Assembly: GCA_030147505.1 (NCBI GenBank)
Contig: JASBVG010000044.1
Span: 124,001-188,000 of the forward strand
Length of the DNA: 64,000 bases
Source: Tardiphaga sp.
GTDB taxonomy: Bacteria > Pseudomonadota > Alphaproteobacteria > Rhizobiales > Xanthobacteraceae
Reading direction: 5' to 3'
Numbering within the stretch: the first letter of the stretch is position 1; every line of letters begins with the position of its first letter. The notes beneath the pieces are model-generated. The model had not been told where the DNA came from, did not search any database, and saw nothing but the letters and a program-made list of their open reading frames with translations. A program made the translations under genes and the position numbers. Below are positions 53,836 through 60,528 of the stretch, piece after piece.

Positions 53836-53864
53836 GGTGCGGGCGACAACATGTCGCCCGCACC
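53836..53864. terminator. 13-bp stem hairpin between convergent secreted protein and capsid genes
   Basis: GGTGCGGGCGACA (53836-53848) and its perfect complement (53852-53864) surround a 3-nt loop. It lies 7 bp after the plus-strand stop and 13 bp before the end of the capsid gene, so it can end both transcripts. No T-run. Confidence 0.65.
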
Positions 53865-53877
53865 AGCCGTCCAACCC

Positions 53878-55131
53878 TCAGCTCGCTGCCATCTTCAGCA
53901 GCTTGATCGCGTCGAAATCCTGCACACCGCCCCCGACGCGCTTTGTCGTGTAGAACAGCACGTAAGGCTTGGCGCTGTAGGGATCCCGCAGCACCCTCAC
54001 ACCGACGCGATCGACGATCAGATAGCCGCGCTGGAAATCACCGAACGCCACCGCGAGCGAATTTGCCGCGACGTCCGGCATGTCCTCGGCCTCCACCACC
54101 GGGAATGTCATCAGCGTGGCGCGACCGCCGCTCTGCGCGGGCGGCTGCCACAGATAGGCGCCGGTCGTGTCCTTGAACTTGCGGATCGTCGCCTGGGTCT
54201 TCCGGTTCATCACGAACGAGCCATTCTGGCGATAGCCGGCCTTGAGCGCATAGATCAGATCGACCAGCGTGTCGGAGGGGTTCGACGCCGCAAAGGCCCC
54301 CGCGACGCCCGAAGCGAGATAGCCGAGATTGCCCCAGCTCCAGGAGGCATTCGACACCGTCGTGTAGCTGAGAAAGCCCTTCGGCTTGTTGACGCCATCG
54401 CCGCTAACGAAAGCCGCTCCCTCCTGCATGGCGAAGACGAGTTCGACCTCGGAGGCGATCCAGTCATCGAGATTGACGGCGCTGTCGTCGAGCAGTGTCG
54501 CCGTCGCGGCCGGCATGGCATAGAGCTCCATCGCCGGAAACGACAGCGCGTCGAGGTTCGGCGATGTGGTCTGCGGCCGCGCATCGGTCTCTCCGATCCA
54601 ACCCGCGGCCGGGCCTGCGGTCATGAAGGGCTTCTTGTAGACGCTGCTGGAAATCTCGCGGACCGAGGCAATGCTGCGGATCGGCGAGATCGCCATCAGC
54701 CGCGCCCCGATGGTGCGTTCGAGTTCGGGCGGCACCAGATGCCCGCCATCAGGATTGCTCCCCACCGACATTGCCTTGGTCTCGAGCGCACGTAGCGCTT
54801 CGATATCGCCGGCGCGCACATAGGCATCGAACGCACTTTTGTGCTCGCGGGCGCCGGCGTCGCGCGAGGCACGGGACCCACCGATGCTCGGCCGCGATGC
54901 GCGCAGCACGATGTCATCCAGTCGGCGTTGCTGCGCATCCAGCGCGGCATTGATGCGATCGACCTTTTGCTCCAGCAGCACGTCGCCGCGCTTGTGCTCG
55001 ATGCGCGCGAGGCGTTCGTCATTGGCGGCCTTGAAGTCCTCGAAGGTCTGGCGCAGCTCGTCAAAGTTCTCGCGCGGCGCGGCGAAGCCGGCCTTGTGTT
55101 CGGGGGCAGCGTCGGTGAGTTCGAAATTCAT
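53878..55131 (-). CDS. HK97-fold major capsid protein (RcGTA g5-like)
   Basis: A 417-aa capsid subunit. The N-terminal 100 residues form a charged coiled coil (ENFDELRQTFEDFKAANDERLARIEHKRGDVLLEQKVDRINAALDAQQRRLDD), the scaffold-like delta domain removed by the prohead protease. The HK97 core starts near AFDAYVRAGDIEALRALETKAMSVGSNPDGGHLVPPELERTI. Conserved parts are SVYKKPFMTAGPAAGWIGETDARPQT, ATATLLDDSAVNLDDWIASEVELVFAMQEGAAFVSGDG, and the end KPYVLFYTTKRVGGGVQDFDAIKLLKMA. It is separated from its protease by the second toxin-immunity pair and from g6 by the first. Confidence 0.95.
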   Translation of the reverse strand: MNFELTDAAPEHKAGFAAPRENFDELRQTFEDFKAANDERLARIEHKRGDVLLEQKVDRINAALDAQQRRLDDIVLRASRPSIGGSRASRDAGAREHKSAFDAYVRAGDIEALRALETKAMSVGSNPDGGHLVPPELERTIGARLMAISPIRSIASVREISSSVYKKPFMTAGPAAGWIGETDARPQTTSPNLDALSFPAMELYAMPAATATLLDDSAVNLDDWIASEVELVFAMQEGAAFVSGDGVNKPKGFLSYTTVSNASWSWGNLGYLASGVAGAFAASNPSDTLVDLIYALKAGYRQNGSFVMNRKTQATIRKFKDTTGAYLWQPPAQSGGRATLMTFPVVEAEDMPDVAANSLAVAFGDFQRGYLIVDRVGVRVLRDPYSAKPYVLFYTTKRVGGGVQDFDAIKLLKMAAS

Positions 55132-55280
55132 GATGCTCTCCAGGTTGATGACATATTTCGAGACTGGACATGCGAATGCCGGCCGCGATGGACCGATATC
55201 GGCGCTCTGACAAAATGGGAGGCAGCTCTACGCGCATGGATCGCGCCATGGCGCACCACCGCACCAAGCAGTTAGTGAAG

Positions 55281-55751
55281 CTAGCGGGGGCGTTTCAGTT
55301 GCGTGAGAGCCATCAAGTTTCTGACGCGTTCCGCGGTCCGCTCTGCTTCTGCAGCCGGTATCTCGCCGAACGGGGGGCTAGGGAATCCTGACGGAAGAAA
55401 ATCGCGTTTTAGATCGTCAACAATGCGGTCACGATAGACAATGACGCCCATGCCAGGCCACTGATCTTCCTTACCGACGACGTCCACTCGGATCGTGATG
55501 TACCAATCGGGAAATTGGCGTAACAGATCCTGCAGCGCGGTGAGGATGAGCGTGTCAAAAAGCTGCAGATTCTGAAATTCGAGCTGTTGGGAATAACGTC
55601 CCCAATTCTCATCCAGCAGCCAGTAGTCGCCCTTTCTGAAAGGATCTTTCAAGCCATATAGATCAAGGACACCGGTGATGGCATCATGGAGAAGCTGCCA
55701 GTCTCGCTGCTGCTCGGCTTGGATATCCGCACTCATGATCCAACCTCTCAT
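55281..55751 (-). CDS. Candidate immunity protein for the second GTA-associated toxin
   Basis: A 156-aa soluble protein (MRGWIMSADIQAEQQRDWQ; an ATG at 55736 is an alternative start). It has LLHDAITGVLDLYGLKDPFRKGDYWLLDENWGRY, then FQNLQLFDTLILTALQDLLRQFPDWYITIRVDV and PGMGVIVYRDRIVDDLKRDFLPSGF. The compact alpha-beta pattern with many acidic and aromatic residues is like those of small cytosolic immunity proteins. I know no family name for it. Its ATG overlaps the toxin stop by 4 nt. A sampled line is 48% GC, lower than the GTA genes. The immunity role is inferred from coupling and size. Confidence 0.65.
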   Translation of the reverse strand: MRGWIMSADIQAEQQRDWQLLHDAITGVLDLYGLKDPFRKGDYWLLDENWGRYSQQLEFQNLQLFDTLILTALQDLLRQFPDWYITIRVDVVGKEDQWPGMGVIVYRDRIVDDLKRDFLPSGFPSPPFGEIPAAEAERTAERVRNLMALTQLKRPR

Positions 55752-56707
55752 TGAGATCCCCGCCCGGTCCGCAGGAGACGTAGCCTGCGTAACAAGCGAA
55801 CGGAGTCGTTGTAATCGCGAATTCTCGGGTCCTTAGATTCTCTGATTTCCGCTAACAATTGCCAAGCATCATCCGGCGTCATTTCGCTGGGACGAATATT
55901 TCTATCGTTCAGAAATTTCTCCGAAAGCTCGTTCACGGCCTGATTGTAGCGCCCATGTGCGCCGTCAGGACCATTCCAGAAGTGCCCCTGGGGCACGCCA
56001 TCGGGACTTGTTCTGAATGTGTCTCTCGGCAAAGGCCCCGTGGTTGCGTCATCAAAGACACGGCGGGTTTCCGGCTGCAAGTCCCATTTCTTGAAAACGC
56101 CCTGCGGCATCTCGTGATGGCCGCCAGGACTGTAGTAAGGATCGTCGTATTTATCGGTGAATGAGCGACTTCGCTGAGCAACTGGAACGATTGGCAGCGG
56201 ATCGGTTTGGTCTGAGGGCGCCGTCGTATCATCGGATGGGCTGGGACCGACATCCGTTTCGATTTCAAGACCAGCATCTTGGTGCAGACCATCGCCGTCC
56301 GAGGATGTGCTGCCATCGTCGACATCCGCTATAGGCGGAGTATCCGCATAAGCGTTCCGAAACGTCTCCTCAGCATTCGAAACACGCTCACCATCGTCAT
56401 CGCTGTCATCGTCCTCGGTACCGTCGTCATCTTCGCCGTCCTCATCCTCCTTATCGGTCGATGGAGGTTCGCCAAAGATCAGCGTCAACAGCGTGTCCGT
56501 CCAACGCCCGCCGCCAAATTGTCCGGCGGGAATCCGGCGCTGATCAGCTCGGTATTTGATCTCTGCCGCAGTCTCGCCAGGCGCCAGGACACGCACGACG
56601 TCCGGCCGAACAAATCGCAGCGCATCCGGCCGAATGTAGCGACTGGCATCGGGGCGCAGGTAGCGCGCCTGCGAGGCGTGTGCACCGTCACTGCTTCGGT
56701 CCATCAT
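55748..56707 (-). CDS. GTA-associated polymorphic toxin-like protein with AHH/HNH-like C-terminus
   Basis: A 319-aa protein whose ATG at 56707 overlaps the prohead protease stop by 4 nt. Residues 15-44 are four tandem octapeptides (RYLRPDAS, RYIRPDAL, RFVRPDVV, RVLAPG..). Then comes RRIPAGQFGGGRWTD, a long acidic linker (DKEDEDGEDDDGTEDDDSDDDGE) and a Ser/Asp/Pro stretch. The C-terminal domain is KYDDPYYSPGGHHEMPQGVFKKW, then DDATTGPL and NGPDGAHGRYNQAVNELSEKF. The GGHH...P and AHGRYN elements resemble AHH/GHH-type nuclease toxins; the assignment is by pattern. A coupled small gene follows as candidate immunity. Confidence 0.72.
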   Translation of the reverse strand: MMDRSSDGAHASQARYLRPDASRYIRPDALRFVRPDVVRVLAPGETAAEIKYRADQRRIPAGQFGGGRWTDTLLTLIFGEPPSTDKEDEDGEDDDGTEDDDSDDDGERVSNAEETFRNAYADTPPIADVDDGSTSSDGDGLHQDAGLEIETDVGPSPSDDTTAPSDQTDPLPIVPVAQRSRSFTDKYDDPYYSPGGHHEMPQGVFKKWDLQPETRRVFDDATTGPLPRDTFRTSPDGVPQGHFWNGPDGAHGRYNQAVNELSEKFLNDRNIRPSEMTPDDAWQLLAEIRESKDPRIRDYNDSVRLLRRLRLLRTGRGSQ

Positions 56708-57357
56708 CGGCCTACTCCAAAAGCAAGACGTGTGCTGACGCCGCGCAATGCCGCTTTCCTCGCAGCGCGGGAGTGCAGTGAACACACCACTCTCCCGCGC
56801 CGTGCAGGCGCTGGCGGTGCGTCCGCGCCACCGCCTGAAACATTTTGGCCCGCCCCGATCAGTTGCTGCCACTCACGCTCCGCTGCGCTGCGCAGGCGCG
56901 ACTGCTTCACGGCGTCCACGCGGGCGTCGTCGAGCAGCGGGAATGTCACCAGCGAGATCTCCCAGAGATCGACCTGGTGCAGCCGGCGGATGCGCGTCTT
57001 CGGATCGATGGCGCCGTGCCGGGTGCGATAGCCGATCGACAGGCCATCCACAGCGCCGGCCTTGAGCAGCGCATAGAGTTCGCGCGCCCGCGTCACCTCG
57101 GGGATCAGTCGTCCGCGCGCCCACAGGCCGCGAAAATCCTCGCGCAGCTCCAGCCAGATGCCGATCGGCTCCGATGGGTCGTGCTGGAACAGCATCGGAA
57201 TGCGGCGGAGCCCGCGCTGCTGCAGCGTCAGCCGGAAGGCGCCGGGCATCACCATGTCGCGCGCCTGGTCGACGGCGCCGAACAGCGAGGCATAGCCCTC
57301 GATGATCCCGTCCGGCGTCAGCGCCAGACGCGCAGGAGTGGGCACAGGCGCAAGCAT
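56704..57357 (-). CDS. HK97-family prohead protease (RcGTA g4-like)
   Basis: A 217-aa capsid maturation protease. TPDGIIEGYASLFGAVDQARDMVMPGAFRLTLQ is the U35 opening. Catalytic His59 is in MLFQHDPSEPIG and Ser107 in GAVDGLSIGYRTRHGAI; the third acidic residue of the triad lies in LWEISLVTFPLLDDARVDAV. The C-terminal 60 residues (after SAAEREWQQL) are basic and may be self-cleaved. The stop overlaps the start of the toxin-like gene, so the toxin is translated with a capsid gene, which is remarkable. Confidence 0.94.
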   Translation of the reverse strand: MLAPVPTPARLALTPDGIIEGYASLFGAVDQARDMVMPGAFRLTLQQRGLRRIPMLFQHDPSEPIGIWLELREDFRGLWARGRLIPEVTRARELYALLKAGAVDGLSIGYRTRHGAIDPKTRIRRLHQVDLWEISLVTFPLLDDARVDAVKQSRLRSAAEREWQQLIGAGQNVSGGGADAPPAPARRGRVVCSLHSRAARKAALRGVSTRLAFGVGR

Positions 57358-57448
57358 CGGCGGCCTCGGGGACGGTTGAAAAATGAGATTGGGAAAGCTC
57401 AGTCGGCAGTGTCCCCTCCCTCAAGCCGCGCAGCGGCGCAGTGGGGTC

Positions 57449-57470
57449 CGACGGACGAATTCGTCCGTCG
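57449..57470. repeat. Perfect 22-bp palindrome
   Basis: Centre GAATTC with symmetric arms CGACGGAC / GTCCGTCG. It lies 92-113 bp upstream of the prohead protease gene, in a non-coding gap. It may be an operator, or part of the repeat cluster that also holds the next hairpin. Confidence 0.6.
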
Positions 57471-57480
57471 TGGGTCAGGG

Positions 57481-57522
57481 TGGGGTGCCTCCACAGGTGA
57501 CATCACTTGTGGAGGCACCCCA
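57481..57522. repeat. Large hairpin with 15-bp perfect arms
   Basis: TGGGGTGCCTCCACA (57481-57495) pairs with its exact complement (57508-57522) over a 12-nt loop. A third inverted repeat (CGAACGC/GCGTTCG) follows at 57531-57547. The 231-bp gap between the prohead protease and the small upstream genes is thus filled with palindromes, as in dispersed Rhizobiales intergenic repeats. It could reduce transcription of the downstream head and tail genes. Confidence 0.65.
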
Positions 57523-57588
57523 TCCGTCTCGAACGCTACGCGTTCGATCCACCCTCCCCATTCGCTTCGCTCCGGGGAAGGAAAAGAC

Positions 57589-57780
57589 CTAGGCCTTTCG
57601 AGCGCCTTTGCGCCGCATCGGCGCTCTCGCGTTCGGCGCCTGGTGCTGGAGCGCATCGAGATGCGCCAGGAATTCGCGAAACACGGTCAAATGATCTTTC
57701 GCCGCCTTCGTCTCCGGCCGGATCGAACGCAGCATCGCATGCAGGCTGTCCATCGTCGCACTCCCAGGAAGCGCGATCAT
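57589..57780 (-). CDS. Small hypothetical protein, 63 aa, in the portal-protease interval
   Basis: MIALPGSATMDSLHAMLRSIRPETKAAKDHLTVFREFLAHLDALQHQAPN reads as two helices with a basic tail. The ATG overlaps the stop of the upstream small membrane protein gene by 4 nt. The position is that of RcGTA g3.5, but I see no sequence similarity that I can name. Coupling to the upstream gene supports it being real. Confidence 0.55.
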   Translation of the reverse strand: MIALPGSATMDSLHAMLRSIRPETKAAKDHLTVFREFLAHLDALQHQAPNARAPMRRKGARKA

Positions 57781-58019
57781 TCGCGATCGCTGTCACTATC
57801 GAGATCGGGTTTCCGCCCGCGCCGTCCGATCCGGCGATTGAACAAAGCGAGTTGCCGCACGAATTCATCGAACCGCCGCGACGCCCCCGCCAGCTCGCGC
57901 AGCGCGAACAGCGCCGCGAGGCTCGCCACCGACGCCCACAGGAACAGCGCCAGATGCGCGAGATCGCCGCGGGCGAGAAAGGCTTCGATGAGATCGGAAA
58001 TCACGGTCATGGCGTTCAC
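57777..58019 (-). CDS. Small single-TM protein, 80 aa, in the portal-protease interval
   Basis: One TM helix lies at about residues 22-42 (LALFLWASVASLAALFALREL) after a short amphipathic N-terminus (MNAMTVISDLIEAFLARGDLAH). A basic cytoplasmic segment follows (SRRFDEFVRQLALFNRRIGRRGRKP), then a short acidic end. It lies where RcGTA has g3.5, a small uncharacterised gene. Its function is unknown. Transcription follows the phosphatase and portal genes. Confidence 0.6.
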   Translation of the reverse strand: MNAMTVISDLIEAFLARGDLAHLALFLWASVASLAALFALRELAGASRRFDEFVRQLALFNRRIGRRGRKPDLDSDSDRE

Positions 58020-58108
58020 ACAGCAGCAAGCGCGCCGGCCCCTTGCGAGGCAGCGTGTGCAGATTCCAGTTGTCAGAAGAGACGCCGCCTACGCGGCAGC
58101 ACCCACGA

Positions 58109-58765
58109 TCACAGCGTGATCTCGATCAACTCCGCCGGCCCACCCGGCACGTCGTCGTCGAACACGCCGATCACCAGCCGCCCGGTCGCCCAGGCGCTGG
58201 TGTCGAGATTGCAGCGGTTTGCGAGCAGCAGCGGCCCGTCGGGATGGCGGTCATGGCCGTGCACCACATGCTTGCCGCCGAGCCCGCTGTCGTCGTCGGC
58301 GGCATAGCGTTTTGTCAGCAGCACCATCGCCGCCTGCTTGCGCAGCGGCAGCGCGGGATCGACACCGGCATGGACATAGACCCGATGCGCATCCTCGAAA
58401 AACAGCGGCCGGCCGTCGAGCCAGGCGATGTCATGCATCGGCACCTCGGCGGGATCGCCGCCATAGGAAGCGAGCGCGGCATCGCCGCCTTTCGCCAGCC
58501 AGTCATCCATGTCGGCTTCGTCGCGCAGCGCCGCCACCATCAGCGCATCGTGGTTACCCTTGATCATCGCAACACGCCACGGCGCCGGCATCCCTGCCCG
58601 CAGCCGCGCGATCACGCCGCGCGAGTCCGGCCCCTTGTCCACGTAATCGCCGAGCACCACCAGCGTCGCAGCGCTGCCGGCGGCATGCGCATCGATGCGC
58701 GCCAGCGCGAGGTCCAGCAGATCGCTGCGGCCGTGCAGATCGGGAATGACGTAAGTGAGTGACAT
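58109..58765 (-). CDS. Metallophosphoesterase (PP2A/ApaH-like phosphatase) inside the GTA operon
   Basis: A 218-aa enzyme with all phosphoesterase motifs: PDLHGRSD (Asp9, His11), GDYVDKGPDSRG, KGNHDALM, YVHAGVD and VVHGHDRH. These bind a dinuclear metal centre and hydrolyse phosphoserine/threonine or dinucleoside polyphosphates such as Ap4A. It starts 9 bp after the portal gene, on the same strand and so probably co-transcribed. RcGTA has no such gene here. Possible roles are protein dephosphorylation of GTA parts or signal-nucleotide turnover in the producing cell. Confidence 0.92.
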   Translation of the reverse strand: MSLTYVIPDLHGRSDLLDLALARIDAHAAGSAATLVVLGDYVDKGPDSRGVIARLRAGMPAPWRVAMIKGNHDALMVAALRDEADMDDWLAKGGDAALASYGGDPAEVPMHDIAWLDGRPLFFEDAHRVYVHAGVDPALPLRKQAAMVLLTKRYAADDDSGLGGKHVVHGHDRHPDGPLLLANRCNLDTSAWATGRLVIGVFDDDVPGGPAELIEITL

Positions 58766-58774
58766 GATGCGATC

Positions 58775-59950
58775 CTATCCCAACCTGTCCCCGCCCTCCA
58801 CCGGCGCATAGCCCACCGCTGCGCGTTTTTCGTTCAGCGTCAGGAATGCCGCCGCATTGACGCGCTCCCACAGCGCGACGCGATCGGAGGACAGCGCATC
58901 GATGCGGTCGATATCGATCTCGATGCGGATGCCGTCGCCATATTCGGCCGCCGGCCACTGCGCCAGCGCAGTCCCCGTGCGCGCCGCGAGGGGCAGCACG
59001 GTCTGGCGGAAAAAGCTGCGATTGGCCTCGGCGAAATTCGCGTATGTATTGTCGCCGGGAATGCCGAGCAGCATCGGCGGCACGCCGAAAGCGAGCGCGA
59101 TCTCGCGCGCCGCCATGTGGCGCGCCTCGAGGAAATCCATGTCCTTCGGCGTCAGTGCCATCGGCTTCCAGTCGAGGCCGCCTTCCAGCAGCAGCGGGCG
59201 GCCAGCATTCACCGCGCCCTGGTAATTGTTCTCCAGCTCGCGCTTCAGCCGGTCGAACTGCGTGTCCGACAGCACACCGCTGTCCGGCCCCGCATAGACC
59301 AATGCGCCGGAGGGCCGCGCCGCATTGTCCAGCAATGCCTTGTTCCATTTTGCAGACGCATTGTGCGTGTCCAGCGCCGTCGCCGCCGCATCGATGGGCG
59401 CGAGGCCGTAGTGATCGTCGAGCGGATGAAAGAAGGTGAGATGCAGGATCGGCGGCACCGTGCTTGCGGCCTGGTCGAAGCGCAGGCTGCGGCCGTTGAC
59501 AGTGTATTCATAGGCTTCGGCCCAGCCATCGCTGCCCGCGATCAGCTTCATGCGGTCCGGCCGCAGCGCATGGAGCTCGCGCACGCGCTCGTCCAGCGTC
59601 ACCGCTTCCACATAGGCATTGCCGGCGAGCAGGAGATGCGCATAGAGCGTCTCGAAGAACGCTCCGCCATCCTGCCGCGGATTGGGCCGTGTCAGCAGCT
59701 GCGCCAGCGGATGCGCCTCGCGCTCATCGGCGCCGTCGAACACGACGAAATGGCACGCCGCCGCGTTCTCCGCGATCAGCCGGACGGCGCGATGCACGAT
59801 GGCATTGGCGACATAGCCTTCGCGCGCCAGCGAGGCGTAGTCCCGCGGCGACCACCGCGCGCGGCCTTCATACTGGAAGGCAAGTAGTTTCGCCGTGCGC
59901 GACGCCTTGGTCTCCGGCGCCGCGAGATAGGCTTTCAGGCGTTCGAACAT
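58775..59950 (-). CDS. Portal protein (RcGTA g3-like)
   Basis: A 391-aa HK97-type portal forming the dodecameric DNA gate. It starts MFERLKAYLAAPETKASRTAKLLAFQYEGRARWSPRDYASLAREGYVANAIVHRAVRLIAENAA, matching the family. Others are TFFHPLDDHYGLAPIDAAATALDTHNASAKWNKALLDNAARPSGALVY and VPPMLLGIPGDNTYANFAEANRSFFRQTVLPL, the clip and wing core. A frame open to 60166 upstream is not coding. It precedes the phosphatase gene by 9 bp. The upstream 578 bp to the terminase gene is filled by a repeat-GIY-YIG insert. Confidence 0.94.
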   Translation of the reverse strand: MFERLKAYLAAPETKASRTAKLLAFQYEGRARWSPRDYASLAREGYVANAIVHRAVRLIAENAAACHFVVFDGADEREAHPLAQLLTRPNPRQDGGAFFETLYAHLLLAGNAYVEAVTLDERVRELHALRPDRMKLIAGSDGWAEAYEYTVNGRSLRFDQAASTVPPILHLTFFHPLDDHYGLAPIDAAATALDTHNASAKWNKALLDNAARPSGALVYAGPDSGVLSDTQFDRLKRELENNYQGAVNAGRPLLLEGGLDWKPMALTPKDMDFLEARHMAAREIALAFGVPPMLLGIPGDNTYANFAEANRSFFRQTVLPLAARTGTALAQWPAAEYGDGIRIEIDIDRIDALSSDRVALWERVNAAAFLTLNEKRAAVGYAPVEGGDRLG

Positions 59951-59968
59951 GATAGTATCCACTTTGCC

Positions 59969-60060
59969 TTGTCCCGAATGCGGTGCGGTACTCAGGCGAT
60001 GCGAAGCATCGCTGCCAGCGCCGCTCCGCTGAGCCGGGACCGTACCAAACGCCGGAGTTC
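59969..60060. repeat. 92-bp repeat, copy 1, left of the GIY-YIG gene
   Basis: Begins TTGTCCCGAATGCGGTGCGG and ends CCGGAGTTC. It is 84/92 identical to copy 2 at 60421-60512, in the same orientation. It contains an inner hairpin (GCGATGC gaa GCATCGC). Together with the inverted arm at 60064-60117 it forms a longer imperfect hairpin. From memory, this resembles a dispersed Bradyrhizobium intergenic repeat. Confidence 0.85.
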
Positions 60061-60063
60061 TAG

Positions 60064-60117
60064 ACGGTCCCGGTTCTGCGAAGCAGCGTTGCACGCTGCA
60101 TCGCGCCCGGGACGCGA
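60064..60117. repeat. Inverted arm of repeat copy 1
   Basis: The reverse complement of this stretch (starting CTCGCGTCCCGGGCGCGATG) follows the start of repeat copy 1 and ends in GGGACCG as it does, so copy 1 and this arm pair as a long stem. It ends 8 bp before the GIY-YIG start codon and supplies the GAGGGA sequence used as ribosome binding site. Confidence 0.7.
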
Positions 60118-60125
60118 GGGAAAGA

Positions 60126-60419
60126 ATGCAGCGACGATTCTTCGTGTACATTCTGGCAAACACCAAACGCGGCGTTCTCTACGTCGGCGTCACCAGCGAT
60201 ATCACCCGGCGACTGGCCGAGCATCGCTCGAAGCTCGCTCCCGGATTCACGATTGATTATGGTGTGACGCACCTCGTCTATGTCGAGGAATATGCATCCA
60301 TTCTCGAAGCTCGCGCGCGCGAGCATGCCCTCAAGCGTTGGCGCCGTAGTTGGAAATTCAAGCTGATCGAAAGCCTGAATCCCGAATGGCGCGACCTGTC
60401 TGATGACCTCATCCTCTAA
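60126..60419 (+). CDS. GIY-YIG nuclease domain protein (YhbQ/UPF0213-like), repeat-enclosed
   Basis: A 97-aa single-domain GIY-YIG endonuclease on the strand opposite to the GTA genes. MQRRFFVYILANTKRGVLYVGVTSDITRRLAEHRS holds the two half-motifs (VYI and YVG) and the catalytic Arg28 in DITRRLAEH. LVYVEEYASILEARAREHALKRWRRSWKFKLIESLNPEW holds the Glu ligand and the LKxWxRxWK tail typical of the subfamily. The start codon lies 8 bp after a repeat arm, and a second repeat copy begins 1 bp after the stop, so gene and repeats look like one unit, inserted between terL and the portal gene. Confidence 0.93.
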   Translation: MQRRFFVYILANTKRGVLYVGVTSDITRRLAEHRSKLAPGFTIDYGVTHLVYVEEYASILEARAREHALKRWRRSWKFKLIESLNPEWRDLSDDLIL

Positions 60420-60420
60420 C

Positions 60421-60512
60421 TTGTCCCGGACGCGGTGCGGCACTTAGGCGATGCGAAGCATCGCCGCCAGTGCCGCTCCGCAGAGCCGGGACCGTGCCAA
60501 ACGCCGGAGTTC
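60421..60512. repeat. 92-bp repeat, copy 2, right of the GIY-YIG gene
   Basis: Direct repeat of 59969-60060 with 8 mismatches in 92 (no gaps). It starts 1 bp after the GIY-YIG stop and ends 16 bp before the terL stop codon. The last part is followed by CGCGCCCGGGACAAG, a short reverse-complement of its own start. Confidence 0.87.
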
Positions 60513-60528
60513 GCGCCCGGGACAAGAA

